This document shows positions 55,460 through 64,000 of a stretch of DNA of 64,000 nucleotides, piece by piece (the stretch's first letter is position 1; every line of letters begins with the position of its first letter). The stretch is from contig NZ_MDEQ02000008.1 in assembly GCF_001883705.2 (NCBI RefSeq), positions 272,966 through 336,965 of the forward strand. The letters run 5' to 3'. A program made the position numbers and the translations under genes. Origin of the DNA: Burkholderia catarinensis. Its GTDB lineage: Bacteria; Pseudomonadota; Gammaproteobacteria; Burkholderiales; Burkholderiaceae. A model generated the notes under the pieces. The model was given only the letters and a program-made list of their open reading frames with translations. It was not told where the DNA came from and searched no databases.

Positions 55460-55504
55460 GGGTTGCTCCTCGTTGATCTCGATGGGTGGGTTGACTCGGC
55501 CGCG

Positions 55505-55885
55505 CTACGCGCGCGGCTGCCCGGCCTGCGGGGCGTGCGACGCATAGATCTTGCGGCACGTCTCGACGACTTCCCACGTGCCGCGAAAACCCGGCGGGAT
55601 CACGAACCGGTCGCCGGCGCGCAGCACGCGTTCGCGGCCGTCCGCGTCGCGCACGATCGCGACGCCGCTCAGCATTTCGCAGTACTCCGACTCGTCGTAG
55701 GCGATCGTCCAGCGGCCGGGCGTGCATGCCCAGATCCCGCAACTGAACTGCCCGCACGGGCTGATGTAATGATGCGACAGCGTCTGCACCGGGTCGCCGT
55801 CGAGCAGCAGTCCGCTCGGCACGCGGCTTTGCGTGAGCTTGGCCGGTGCCCGCATCAGGTCGACGAGATTCGTGATGTTGGTCAT
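55505..55885 (-). CDS. Small cupin protein (DUF861/EutQ-like)
   Basis: A 126-residue single-domain cupin: ESEYCEMLSGVAIVRDADGRERVLRAGDRFVIPPGFRGTWEVVE. Such DUF861 cupins sit in ureide and polyamine catabolic operons and have unclear roles, perhaps carbohydrate or small-molecule binding. It lies 71 bp after the FAD oxidase and 45 bp before the amidase. Confidence 0.8.
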   Translation of the reverse strand: MTNITNLVDLMRAPAKLTQSRVPSGLLLDGDPVQTLSHHYISPCGQFSCGIWACTPGRWTIAYDESEYCEMLSGVAIVRDADGRERVLRAGDRFVIPPGFRGTWEVVETCRKIYASHAPQAGQPRA

Positions 55886-55956
55886 GAGTGCCTCCTGGGC
55901 ATGAGTGTGTCGAAACGTTGCGGTGCCGCGCGGCCGGGCGGGCCGGCCTGCGCGGG

Positions 55957-57249
55957 TCAAAGCAGGTCCATCGTCCGGTGCCACGCCATCGCGAGCGCGA
56001 GCAGCGGCGTGCGCAACAGGCGTCCGCCCGGGAAGTCGCGATGACGAATCCGGCCGAACAGGTCGAAGCGCGCGGCCTGCGCATCGATCGCTTCCGCGAT
56101 CAGCCGCCCCGCGAGGCCCGTCACGTTGACGCCATGCCCGGAAAATCCCTGCGCGAAGTACACGGTCGGCTCGAGCCGGCCGAAATGCGGCGCGCGATTC
56201 ATCGTCGCGTCGATCAGGCCGCCCCATGCGTAGTCGATCCGCACGTCGGCAAGCTGCGGGAACGTCTTCAGCATGTCGCGCCGCATCGCGGCCACGAGGT
56301 CGCGCGGCGTGCGCGTCGAGCTGCTGGCCTTGCCGCCCCACAGCAGCCGGCGATCGCGCGTCAGCCGGAAATAGTCGAGCGCCGAATTGCAGTCGCTGAT
56401 CGCCGCATCGGCCGGCATCGTTTCGGCCGCGCGCGTGCCGCCGAGCGGCTCGGTCGCGATCAGGTAGGTCGCCACCGGGATGATCTTGCGCGCGAGCGCC
56501 GGCGCAAGCTGCCCCAGGTATGCATTGCAGGCCAGCACGACGTAGCTGGCGTCCACGTGCCCGCGCGCGCATGTGACGCGATGATGCTGCGCCGTTCGAT
56601 CGAGCGAGAGCGCGGGCGTGTCCTCGTGGATCGTCACGCCGGCGTCGCGCGCCGCGCGCGCGAGGCCGAGCGTGTAGTTCAACGGATGCAGGTGGCCGCT
56701 GCCTTCGTAACGGAGACCGCCGAGGTAACGGTCCGACGCGACGAAGCGCGGCATGTCGGCGCGCTCGACGATTTCGTAGCCGCGATAGCCGAAGCGGCTC
56801 GCCGCGGTATCGCGCCACTTGCGCAGCGCGTCGACATGGCGCGGCTTGTTCGCGGCGGTCACGTAGCCGAAGGTCAGGTCGCAATCGATGCCGTGACGCT
56901 CGACCCGCTGCCTGACGATGTCGACCGACTCCAGCCCCATCGCCCAGACGCGCCGCACGTCGTCCTCCGGCAGGTAGGCGGAAAACGTATCGATGTCGCA
57001 CGAGTAGCCGGCGATCAGCTGGCCGCCGTTGCGGCCGCTCGCGCCCCAGCCGATCTTCGACGCCTCGACGAGCACGACCGAATGGCCGCGCTCGGCGAGA
57101 TCGAGCGCCGCGGACAGGCCGGTGAGCCCGCCGCCGATCACGCAGACGTCGGCGGCCACGGCCCCGTCGAGCGACGGATGGCGCACGCGCTCGTTGACTG
57201 TCGCTGCATAGTACGACTGAACATGTTGCTGCTTCTTGAACTTGAGCAT
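55957..57249 (-). CDS. puuB: FAD-dependent gamma-glutamylputrescine oxidase-like protein
   Basis: A 430-residue DAO-type flavoenzyme. ADVCVIGGGLTGLSAALDLAERGHSVVLVEA is the N-terminal FAD loop, GASGRNGGQLIAGYSCDIDT is the PuuB/OrdL hallmark, and GFSGHGVNVTGLAGRLIAEAI the C-terminal FAD loop. It oxidises the terminal amine of glutamylated putrescine (PuuB) or a related amine, releasing H2O2. It lies between the porin and the cupin in the operon. Confidence 0.88.
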   Translation of the reverse strand: MLKFKKQQHVQSYYAATVNERVRHPSLDGAVAADVCVIGGGLTGLSAALDLAERGHSVVLVEASKIGWGASGRNGGQLIAGYSCDIDTFSAYLPEDDVRRVWAMGLESVDIVRQRVERHGIDCDLTFGYVTAANKPRHVDALRKWRDTAASRFGYRGYEIVERADMPRFVASDRYLGGLRYEGSGHLHPLNYTLGLARAARDAGVTIHEDTPALSLDRTAQHHRVTCARGHVDASYVVLACNAYLGQLAPALARKIIPVATYLIATEPLGGTRAAETMPADAAISDCNSALDYFRLTRDRRLLWGGKASSSTRTPRDLVAAMRRDMLKTFPQLADVRIDYAWGGLIDATMNRAPHFGRLEPTVYFAQGFSGHGVNVTGLAGRLIAEAIDAQAARFDLFGRIRHRDFPGGRLLRTPLLALAMAWHRTMDLL

Positions 57250-57275
57250 GAGTAAGACTCGCGAACGGCGTCGCG

Positions 57276-58841
57276 TCAGAACGCGTAGATGAGTTGGGTG
57301 GCGAGAAGGTCGTTCGACTTCGCATACGACCCGTCGTGACGCAGGAAGACCTTGTTGCTCGCCCAGTCGTGCCGGTACTCGACCTTCACCGTCACTTGCT
57401 GGGTCGGGTAGAACAGCAGGTCGAACGCGGCGGCCTGCCGCGTCGCGCCCGTGCACTCGAAGCCGACGCCGCCGTTCGCCTTCGACATCGCGAGGCAGTC
57501 CGCATCGATGCCGAAGCCGTTGTTCGGATCCATCCCGTTGCCGTTCAGGCCGATCGACGAACCGCCGCCGCCGTTCTTCCGGTTCACGAGCAGGTCGTAG
57601 CGCAGCGTCGCGCCCATCCGGCCGACCACCGGCGCATTGAACTTGCGGTGCGCGAGCAACGACAGCCCGAACCACTGCGCGAGACCGCCGTTGAACGCGC
57701 CGTGCTGCTGCTGGCCGTAGTCGAGCTCCGCGTTGTACTGCGCATCGGCGAGCGTGTAGGTTGCGTCGGCTTCGCCGAAGAAGAACGCGCCGTACGCGCT
57801 CGGCGCGTTGCCGCCCACGCCGTAGCGCACGTTGCCGGTCGCCGGATCGATCGCGCTCACCAGCGTCTGGCGGCCGATGTTGATCGAGCCGCCGACGTCG
57901 AGCGCGCTGCCGTGCATGTAGTCGACGCGCGCGGTAAAGGTCGGTACCTTGTTGCTCGTCGTGATCGGGTCGCCGAGCGCGTTCACGCCGGTCTGCGTAA
58001 CCGCGCCCGCGCTGCGGAACTGCTCGTTGCCGACGAAGAACTTCCACGCCCAGTGGCCGTCCGCGCTCTGATAATTGATGCCCGCGCCGATCGACGAGCC
58101 CGGATCGGAGAAGTCGTACAACAGGTTGTGCGTGAGCGCGAGCATCTGGTTCGACTGCTGGTACTCGTAGCCGCCGAAGCCGAGCACCAGCCCGCCGACG
58201 AATGACGTCGTGCCCGACAGCGGCACCGTGACGACCGCCGTGTTCACGATGTTGAGCCCACTCGCGCCGCTGCCCGTCATCATCGACAGGCCCGCGCCGC
58301 GGTTCGGCATCAGCGTGATTTCCGCGGACGGCGCGGTCGGGCCAACGCCGAACGTCTTCTTGATGTCGAGGAATACGTCGCCGAACGTGCTGTTGTAATA
58401 GGTGTAGGCGTTCTCATGGTTCGCGAACTGGAACGACGACGTGCCGCCGCCACGGTTGTACACGTAAGTCGGGTCGAGGTAGCCGGTCACCGACAGCCCT
58501 GCGATCGGGCCCGTGCGCGCGGCATCGGTCAGCGAGTCGACCTTCAGTTGCTGGTTCGCGACCTGCTGCCGGATTTCCGACACGTCGTCGTTGCTCAGCA
58601 CGGCCGGCGCCTGCCCGTAGCCGGGCACGGACGGGTCGGCCGGCGCCGCACCGGCCGCCGCGTTCGACGAAACCGGTGCGGCCGCCGGCTTCGCGGCGAG
58701 CTGCGATTGCAGCGCGTTCATCTGCCGCTGCAACACCGCGAGCTGCTGCTGCAGCGCCCTGATCTGGTCGGCGCTCGAATTCGCGGCAGCCAACCCCGGC
58801 AGCGCGCCGGCGATCAGCGCGCAGAGTATTTTCTTTTTCAT
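57276..58841 (-). CDS. DUF3138 outer-membrane porin-like protein
   Basis: A 521-residue protein with a Sec signal (KKKILCALIAGALPGLAAAN), a coiled-coil-like segment (DQIRALQQQLAVLQRQMNALQSQLAAKP) and a beta-rich body that ends in aromatic F (LLATQLIYAF), the mark of outer-membrane beta-barrels. DUF3138 is found in Burkholderia and relatives. It overlaps the potI stop in ATGA, so it belongs to the uptake operon; likely a channel for polyamines (inference). Confidence 0.82.
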   Translation of the reverse strand: MKKKILCALIAGALPGLAAANSSADQIRALQQQLAVLQRQMNALQSQLAAKPAAAPVSSNAAAGAAPADPSVPGYGQAPAVLSNDDVSEIRQQVANQQLKVDSLTDAARTGPIAGLSVTGYLDPTYVYNRGGGTSSFQFANHENAYTYYNSTFGDVFLDIKKTFGVGPTAPSAEITLMPNRGAGLSMMTGSGASGLNIVNTAVVTVPLSGTTSFVGGLVLGFGGYEYQQSNQMLALTHNLLYDFSDPGSSIGAGINYQSADGHWAWKFFVGNEQFRSAGAVTQTGVNALGDPITTSNKVPTFTARVDYMHGSALDVGGSINIGRQTLVSAIDPATGNVRYGVGGNAPSAYGAFFFGEADATYTLADAQYNAELDYGQQQHGAFNGGLAQWFGLSLLAHRKFNAPVVGRMGATLRYDLLVNRKNGGGGSSIGLNGNGMDPNNGFGIDADCLAMSKANGGVGFECTGATRQAAAFDLLFYPTQQVTVKVEYRHDWASNKVFLRHDGSYAKSNDLLATQLIYAF

Positions 58842-59806
58842 CGCATGTCTCCTTGTCGTTCGTCACTTCGTGGGATGCGGTACGCGGTCGTGCAACGGGG
58901 CGCGGCCGGCGAACGCGCGGGCGGCAAGGCAGGCGACGAAGCAGGCGGCGAGGCCGGCGCATCCGGTGCGGATGCCGCGAGCCGCGCACGCGCGTCGCGC
59001 GCCTGCCGCCGCTCGCGGGCCAGCATCGCGCGGTTCACGACGACGATGCCGATCGTCACGACCGTGATGAACACGGTTGCGAGCGCATTCATCTCCGGAT
59101 TCAGCCCGAGCCGCACGCGCGAGAACACGACGAGCGGCAGCGTCGTCGCGCCGGGGCCCGACAGGAACGCGGACAGGATCACGTCGTCGATCGACACCGT
59201 GAACGCGAGCAGCCAGCCGGACACCAGCGCCTGTGCGATCAGCGGCAGCGTGATCACGAAGAACACCTTCCACGGCCTCGCGCCGAGATCGAGCGCGGCC
59301 TCCTCGATCGAGCGATCGAGCTCCTTCACGCGCGACTGCACGATCACCGCGACGAACGACAGGCACAGCATCACGTGGCCGATCCAGATCGTCAGCCAGC
59401 CGCGCCCGGCCGGCCAGCCGAAGGTCTGCTGCATCGCGACGAACAGCAACAGCAGCGAGATGCCCTGGATCACTTCGGGAATCACCAGCGGCGCATTGAT
59501 CATCGCGGCATACAGCGTGAAGCCGCGAAAGCGCCCCATGCGGGCCAGCACGAAACCGGCCCAGGTTCCGATCGCGACCGATGCGGTGGCCGTCAGCAGC
59601 GCGATCTTCAGCGACAGCCACGCGGCCGTGAGCAGTTCGCCGTCGTGCAGCAGCGCGCCGTACCACTTCAGCGAGAACCCCGACCACACCGTCACGAGCT
59701 TCGACGCGTTGAACGAATAGACGACCAGACTGACGATCGGCACGTACAGGAACAGAAAGCCCGCGCCCAGCACGCAGGCGGACAGGATGCGATTCGCGCG
59801 GGTCAT
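58838..59806 (-). CDS. potI: Polyamine ABC transporter permease PotI
   Basis: A 322-residue permease with six helices and the EAA loop IEEAALDLGARPWKVFFVITLPLIAQALVSG. It pairs with PotH to carry putrescine through the inner membrane. Its ATG overlaps the potH stop in ATGA. The C-terminus has an Ala/Pro-rich tail of about 40 residues that ends in the porin start. Confidence 0.9.
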   Translation of the reverse strand: MTRANRILSACVLGAGFLFLYVPIVSLVVYSFNASKLVTVWSGFSLKWYGALLHDGELLTAAWLSLKIALLTATASVAIGTWAGFVLARMGRFRGFTLYAAMINAPLVIPEVIQGISLLLLFVAMQQTFGWPAGRGWLTIWIGHVMLCLSFVAVIVQSRVKELDRSIEEAALDLGARPWKVFFVITLPLIAQALVSGWLLAFTVSIDDVILSAFLSGPGATTLPLVVFSRVRLGLNPEMNALATVFITVVTIGIVVVNRAMLARERRQARDARARLAASAPDAPASPPASSPALPPARSPAAPRCTTAYRIPRSDERQGDMR

Positions 59807-60789
59807 GGCTGCGCCTCCCCTTCGGCCTGGCTGTAATGGAGCAGCGCCATCGGCGCGAGCAGCAGCAGCACCATCGTCACCGTCACCGCGGACGCCATCG
59901 GCCAGTCCATGTTGTTGAAGAACTCGTCCCACATCACGCGGCCGAGCATCAGCGTGTTCGCGCCGCCGAGCAGTTCGGGGATCACGTACTCGCCGACCGC
60001 CGGGATGAACACCAGCAGGCTGCCCGCGACGATGCCGTTCTTCGACAGCGGCAGCGTGATGCGCCAGAACGCGGACCACGGCGTCGCACCGAGATCGTTC
60101 GCGGCCTCGAGCAGCGTGAGATCCATCTTGACGAGGTGCGCGTACAGCGGCATCACCATGAACGGCAGGTACGAATAGACCATCCCGATGTAGACGCCCG
60201 CGTCGGTGTGATACAGGCGCAGCGGCGTCGCGATCATGCCAAGCGCCGCCAGCGCATGATTCAGCAGCCCGTCGTCCTTCATGATGCCGACCCATGCGTA
60301 TACGCGGATCAGGAACGACGTCCAGAACGGCAGCATCACGGCCATCATCAGCAGGTTGCGGCGAGCCGGCGCCGCACGCGCGATGCAGTACGCGATCGGG
60401 TAGCCGGCCAGCAGGCACATCAGCGTCGACGCGGCGGCCATCTTCAGCGAGCTGACGTAGGTGTTCAGATACAGGTCGTCCTGCAACAGCAGCGCGTAAT
60501 GCTTCAGCGACAGCACGACCTGCACCGTGCCGGCCTCGACCCGCGCGAGCGCGGTGTACGGCGGGATGCCGAGCATCTGGTCGGCGAAGCTGATCTTCAG
60601 CACCAGCACGAACGGCAGCGCGAAGAACACCGCGAGCCACAGGAACGGCACGCCGATCGCGACGCTGCGGCCGGACGGCAGGAAGCGCGACAGCGCGGCG
60701 AAGCGGCTCGGGCGCGACCGGCCGGCGCCGGTGCTCGCGGCGGCGACTGACACCGGCGCGGACGGCGTGGAAGCAGGGTTTCTCATCAT
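59803..60789 (-). CDS. potH: Polyamine ABC transporter permease PotH
   Basis: A 328-residue permease. Basic, Ala-rich N-terminus of about 40 residues, then six helices with the EAA loop LLEAANDLGATPWSAFWRITLPLSKNGIVAG. Family member of the PotB/PotH type. Starts 7 bp after potG and overlaps potI by 4 bp. Confidence 0.92.
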   Translation of the reverse strand: MMRNPASTPSAPVSVAAASTGAGRSRPSRFAALSRFLPSGRSVAIGVPFLWLAVFFALPFVLVLKISFADQMLGIPPYTALARVEAGTVQVVLSLKHYALLLQDDLYLNTYVSSLKMAAASTLMCLLAGYPIAYCIARAAPARRNLLMMAVMLPFWTSFLIRVYAWVGIMKDDGLLNHALAALGMIATPLRLYHTDAGVYIGMVYSYLPFMVMPLYAHLVKMDLTLLEAANDLGATPWSAFWRITLPLSKNGIVAGSLLVFIPAVGEYVIPELLGGANTLMLGRVMWDEFFNNMDWPMASAVTVTMVLLLLAPMALLHYSQAEGEAQP

Positions 60790-60796
60790 GTCGTCC

Positions 60797-61963
60797 TCAC
60801 TGGGTCAGCACGACGCCGCTGGCCGGCGACCACGACACGAACACGTCGTCGTTCCATGCCGGCGCGCTGTCGTGCATCAGGTGCGAGCTCGACAGGTTCG
60901 ACACGACCGTCTTGCCGCTCGGCAAACGCACGTGATACAGCGAGTAGCTGCCCATGTACGCGATGTCGGTCACGACGCCGCGCGCCCAGTTGTGCTTCGA
61001 GCCCGGCTTCTCGCGCGACACGTGCACGCGCTCCGGGCGCACCGAGATGCCGACCGGCATGCCGAGCGGGCCGGTCACGCCGTGGTTCACAACCATCCTC
61101 GCTTCGAGATCGTCGCTTTCGACGAAGATGTGATCGGGCTCGTCCTCGACGACGCGGCCCTCGAACAGGTTGGTCGAGCCGATGAATTCCGCCGAGAAGC
61201 GGCTGTTCGGGAACTCGTACACCTCGCCCGGCGCGCCGATCTGCACGATCTTGCCTTCGCTCATCACCGCGAGGCGGCTCGCCATCGTCATCGCCTCTTC
61301 CTGGTCGTGCGTGACCATCACGCAGGTCACGTCGACCTTCTCGATGATGTTCACGAGTTCGAGCTGGGTCTTCTGGCGGATCTTCTTGTCGAGCGCGGAC
61401 ATCGGCTCGTCGAGCAGCAGCAGCTTCGGGCGCTTGACCAGCGAGCGGGCGAGCGCGACGCGCTGCTGCTGGCCGCCGGAGAGCTGGTGCGGCTTGCGCT
61501 GCGCGTACTTGCTCATCTGCACGAGCGCGAGCGCGTCGGCCACGCGTTCCTTGATCTCGTTCTTCGGCGTGCCTTCCTGCTTCAGGCCGAACGCGACGTT
61601 CGATTCGACCGACATGTGCGGGAACAGCGCGTACGACTGGAACATCATGTTCACCGGGCGGCGGTACGGCGGCAGCGACGCGAGGTCCTCGCCGTCGACG
61701 AAGATCTTGCCGGAGGTGGCCGTCTCCAGCCCGGCGAGCATGCGCAGGAGCGTCGACTTGCCGCAGCCCGAGCTGCCGAGCAGCGCGAACAGCTCGTTCT
61801 TCGCGATCGTCAGGTTCACGTTGTCGACAGCTGTGCTGTCGCCGAATTTCTTCACGACGTTTTCGATGCGCACGAAGGCGTCGTTTTGCGTACGGGCCGC
61901 GGCGGCCGGTTGGGTCTGTCGTGCAGCAGCGGAAGAGGGTATCGATTGCATGGGAGTCACCAT
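60797..61963 (-). CDS. potG: Polyamine ABC transporter ATPase PotG
   Basis: A 388-residue ATPase. Walker A LGSSGCGKSTLL, signature LSGGQQQRVALARSL, Walker B LLLLDEPMSALD and the C-terminal TOBE regulatory domain (PVGISVRPERVHVSRE) are complete. It powers putrescine import. The ATG at 61963 is used; one at 61951 is possible. A 174-bp gap upstream separates it from potF. Confidence 0.92.
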   Translation of the reverse strand: MVTPMQSIPSSAAARQTQPAAAARTQNDAFVRIENVVKKFGDSTAVDNVNLTIAKNELFALLGSSGCGKSTLLRMLAGLETATSGKIFVDGEDLASLPPYRRPVNMMFQSYALFPHMSVESNVAFGLKQEGTPKNEIKERVADALALVQMSKYAQRKPHQLSGGQQQRVALARSLVKRPKLLLLDEPMSALDKKIRQKTQLELVNIIEKVDVTCVMVTHDQEEAMTMASRLAVMSEGKIVQIGAPGEVYEFPNSRFSAEFIGSTNLFEGRVVEDEPDHIFVESDDLEARMVVNHGVTGPLGMPVGISVRPERVHVSREKPGSKHNWARGVVTDIAYMGSYSLYHVRLPSGKTVVSNLSSSHLMHDSAPAWNDDVFVSWSPASGVVLTQ

Positions 61964-62137
61964 TCGTTCTTCACGGATTTCAGGCGTGAGCGTCCCCGCA
62001 CGAGGCGCGCAACGCGACTCGCGGACAACGGCTCGTGCCGGATGGAACAGTGCGCGGTGCGCGCGAGCGGACGGAGGTCCGCGGATCTCAGGCGGGCAGG
62101 CGTGGAGCGATACCTGCGCCGCCGTGATGCATGGCGA

Positions 62138-63256
62138 TCAGTGGCCGGTTTTCAGTTGCGCCCACAGGCGGTTCTGGAGGCGCAGGATGTCGGCCGGCAT
62201 CGGCTTCATCAGCACCATCTTCTTCAGCACGTCTTCAGGCGGGTAGACGGTCGGGTCCTGCGCGACGGCCGGCGTGACGAACGGGTGCGCGGCCTTGTTC
62301 GCGGTCGGGTAGAACACCGTGTTGGTGATCGCCGCGTTGACCTTCGGATCGGACACGTAGTTGATCCACACCAGCGCAGCTTCCGGGTGCGGCGCATCCT
62401 TCGGGATCACCATCACGTCGAACCACAGCAGGCCGCCTTCCTTCGGGTTCGAGAACTTGATGTCGTACGAGCGCTTCGCTTCCGCCGAGCGGCGGTGCGC
62501 GATGCCGACGTCGCCCGACCAGCCGAGCACGACGCACACGTCGTTGTTCGCGAGATCGTTGATGTAGCCCGACGAGTTGAACTGGGTGATGTACGGGCGG
62601 ACTTTCTTCAGGACTTCGAAGGCAGCCTGATAGTCGCCGGGGTTCTTGCTGTTCGGATCCTTGCCCATGTATTGCAGCGTGGCGGCAAACACGTCGACGG
62701 CCTGGTCGAGGAACGACACGCCGCAGCTCTTCAGCTTTTCCATGTTGGCCGGGTCGAACACCAGTGCCCAGCTGTCGACCGGCGCCTTGTCGCCGAGCGC
62801 CTTCTTCACCGCCTGCGCGTTGTAGCCGATGCCGTCCGTGCCGTAGGCCCAGGGCACGCCGTACTGGTTGCCCGGATCGGCGTCGGCGATCATCTTCATC
62901 AGCAGCGGGTCGAGGTTCGCGAGGTTCGGAATCTTCGACTTGTCGAGCTTCTGGTACACGCCGGCCTGGATCTGCTTGGCCATGTAGTTCGACGTCGGCA
63001 CGACGATGTCGTAACCCGAACTGCCGGCAAGCAGCTTCGCCTGAAGCGTGTCGTCGCTGTCGTAGTTGTCGTACTTGACGTGGATGCCCGTCTGCTTCTG
63101 GAAGTTCGGGATCGTGTCCGGCGCGATGTAGTCGGACCAGTTGTAGACGTTCAGCTCGTCGGCCGCATGCGCCGACGGGCTGGCGACCGACGTGAACGCT
63201 GCCGCGGCGGCAAGGGCGGCAACAGAGCAGGCTTGGCGAAGTAAGCAGGCACGCAT
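62138..63256 (-). CDS. potF: Putrescine-binding periplasmic protein PotF
   Basis: A 372-residue solute-binding protein with a Sec signal (CSVAALAAAAAFTSVASPSAHA). LNVYNWSDYIAPDTIPNFQKQTGIHVKYD is the PotF/PotD start, and the ligand residues W (NWSDY), S, D and the YGTDGIGYN and GWSGD blocks are in place. AAGGG precedes the ATG at 63256; an earlier ATG at 63313 would spoil the signal. Confidence 0.92.
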   Translation of the reverse strand: MRACLLRQACSVAALAAAAAFTSVASPSAHAADELNVYNWSDYIAPDTIPNFQKQTGIHVKYDNYDSDDTLQAKLLAGSSGYDIVVPTSNYMAKQIQAGVYQKLDKSKIPNLANLDPLLMKMIADADPGNQYGVPWAYGTDGIGYNAQAVKKALGDKAPVDSWALVFDPANMEKLKSCGVSFLDQAVDVFAATLQYMGKDPNSKNPGDYQAAFEVLKKVRPYITQFNSSGYINDLANNDVCVVLGWSGDVGIAHRRSAEAKRSYDIKFSNPKEGGLLWFDVMVIPKDAPHPEAALVWINYVSDPKVNAAITNTVFYPTANKAAHPFVTPAVAQDPTVYPPEDVLKKMVLMKPMPADILRLQNRLWAQLKTGH

Positions 63257-63318
63257 GGTGGAATTCCCTTGGGTTATGGCGGCGTGCGGCGCCTGCCGCA
63301 CGCCTGTAGGCAAAGCCG

Positions 63319-64000
63319 TTACGAAATACCCAGTTGCTGGGCGGTTGCATCGACGGCCTTCTTTGCCTTCGACACGAGTTCATCGATTTCCTGGCGCGAG
63401 ATCACGAGCGGCGGCGACAGCAGCATCCGGTCGCCGGTCGCGCGCATGATCAGGTTGCCGGTGAAGCAGAAGTCGCGGCAGATCGTGCCGACGTCGCCGC
63501 CGTTCGCGAAGCGGCGGCGTTCGGCCGGCGCCTCGGCAAGCTGCAGGCTCGCGACGAGGCCGTGGCCGTGCACTTCGCCGACGATCGGGTGACGCGCGAA
63601 GGTTTCGCGCATCAGCGCCTGGAAGTACGGGCCCGTGTCGGTCTTCACGCGCTCGACGATCCCTTCGTCGCGCAGCAGCTTCAGGTTCGCGACCGCGACG
63701 GCCGCCGCGACCGGGTGACCCGAGTACGTGAGGCCGTGGTTGAATTCGCCGTTGTCGATGATCGGCCGCGCCACCCGCTCGTGAATGCCGACCGCCCCCA
63801 TCGGCACATAGCCCGACGTGAGGCCCTTGGCCATCGTGATCAGGTCCGGCTCGAAGCCGAAGTGCTGGTGTGCGAACCATTCGCCGGTGCGGCCGAAGCC
63901 GCCGATCACTTCGTCGGCGACGAGCAGGATGTCGTACTTGCGGCAGATCCGCTGGATTTCCGGCCAGTACGTCGACGGCGGGAAGATCACGCCGCCCGCG
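63319..64000 (-). CDS. spuC: Class III aminotransferase (putrescine/diamine type), 5' partial
   Basis: About 227 residues of a pyridoxal-phosphate aminotransferase, cut by the right window edge. LLVADEVIGGFGRTGEWFA has the PLP-ring Asp, and LITMAKGLTSGYVPMGAVGI holds the Schiff-base Lys (MAKGLTS). Closest in pattern to putrescine:pyruvate aminotransferases (SpuC) and YgjG-like enzymes. It lies 62 bp before potF and should be near the start of the operon. Confidence 0.85.
   Translation of the reverse strand, partial: AGGVIFPPSTYWPEIQRICRKYDILLVADEVIGGFGRTGEWFAHQHFGFEPDLITMAKGLTSGYVPMGAVGIHERVARPIIDNGEFNHGLTYSGHPVAAAVAVANLKLLRDEGIVERVKTDTGPYFQALMRETFARHPIVGEVHGHGLVASLQLAEAPAERRRFANGGDVGTICRDFCFTGNLIMRATGDRMLLSPPLVISRQEIDELVSKAKKAVDATAQQLGIS

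Noticed and set aside
60527..63244. A 905-codon plus-strand frame opposite potH, potG and potF
   Set aside because: Shadow of the pot operon; no domain recognised and it spans three real genes.

Overview
The window is a GC-rich bacterial chromosome segment with the gene content, codon bias and family mix of Burkholderia, probably the B. cepacia complex. Pointers are a DUF3138-type porin inside a polyamine operon, an H-NS-like protein with the SWSGRG-type DNA-binding tip, several LysR/TetR/MarR regulators beside small redox enzymes, and type VI secretion (T6SS) VgrG islands. Genus and replicon are inferred from gene style. No rRNA, tRNA, CRISPR array or replication origin was seen.

Layout. 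(1) 0-2.3 kb: the 3' part of a PEP-synthase/rifampin-phosphotransferase-like dikinase, and a small lipoprotein. (2) 2.7-10 kb: an accessory block of visibly lower GC holding a TetR gene divergent from a hydrolase and two short-chain dehydrogenases (SDRs), an IS30 scar, a DsbA-like protein, another SDR, an NmrA-like protein, azoreductase and an HxlR regulator, with palindromic operators in both divergent promoters. (3) 10.3-13.5 kb: a MarR-GNAT fusion with two identical-type inverted repeats, a LOG-family protein and an MFS carrier. (4) 13.5-17.9 kb: a MITE-like element with perfect 33-bp terminal repeats, an H-NS paralogue, a retron-type reverse transcriptase with a structured leader and its own promoter, a protein resembling plasmid fertility-inhibition factors, and a small secreted protein after AT-rich DNA. 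(5) 18-19.8 kb: a LysR/M14 chimeric pseudogene and an RmlD-like reductase. (6) 19.8-30.2 kb: a T6SS effector island with two 'evolved' VgrGs. One ends in a VgrG2b-like HExxH metallopeptidase, the other in a hydrophobic, possibly pore-forming domain. Each is followed at once by a candidate immunity gene, and a truncated tssF lies upstream. (7) 30.6-34.3 kb: DoxX, an orphan fliD, and a transglutaminase-like protein. (8) 34.7-39.3 kb: a LacI-controlled DapA-family/MFS/ribokinase operon. (9) 39.3-50.5 kb: LprI-like protein, Fic protein, LysR, pirin, WrbA, LrgAB, a lipase-family hydrolase with Ohr under a TetR regulator that has three matching operator sites, and a second TetR divergent from a membrane-anchored hydrolase with a hexanucleotide repeat. 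(10) 50.6-52.5 kb: an MsbA-like ABC exporter. (11) 52.5-64 kb: one long minus-strand putrescine uptake and catabolism operon (aminotransferase, potFGHI, DUF3138 porin, puuB-like oxidase, cupin, amidase, puuC-like dehydrogenase), cut by the right edge.

The parts most worth follow-up are the retron-type RT with its leader RNA, the MITE-like element beside it, the two VgrG effector/immunity pairs, and the Fic gene whose start codon lies in a hairpin loop.
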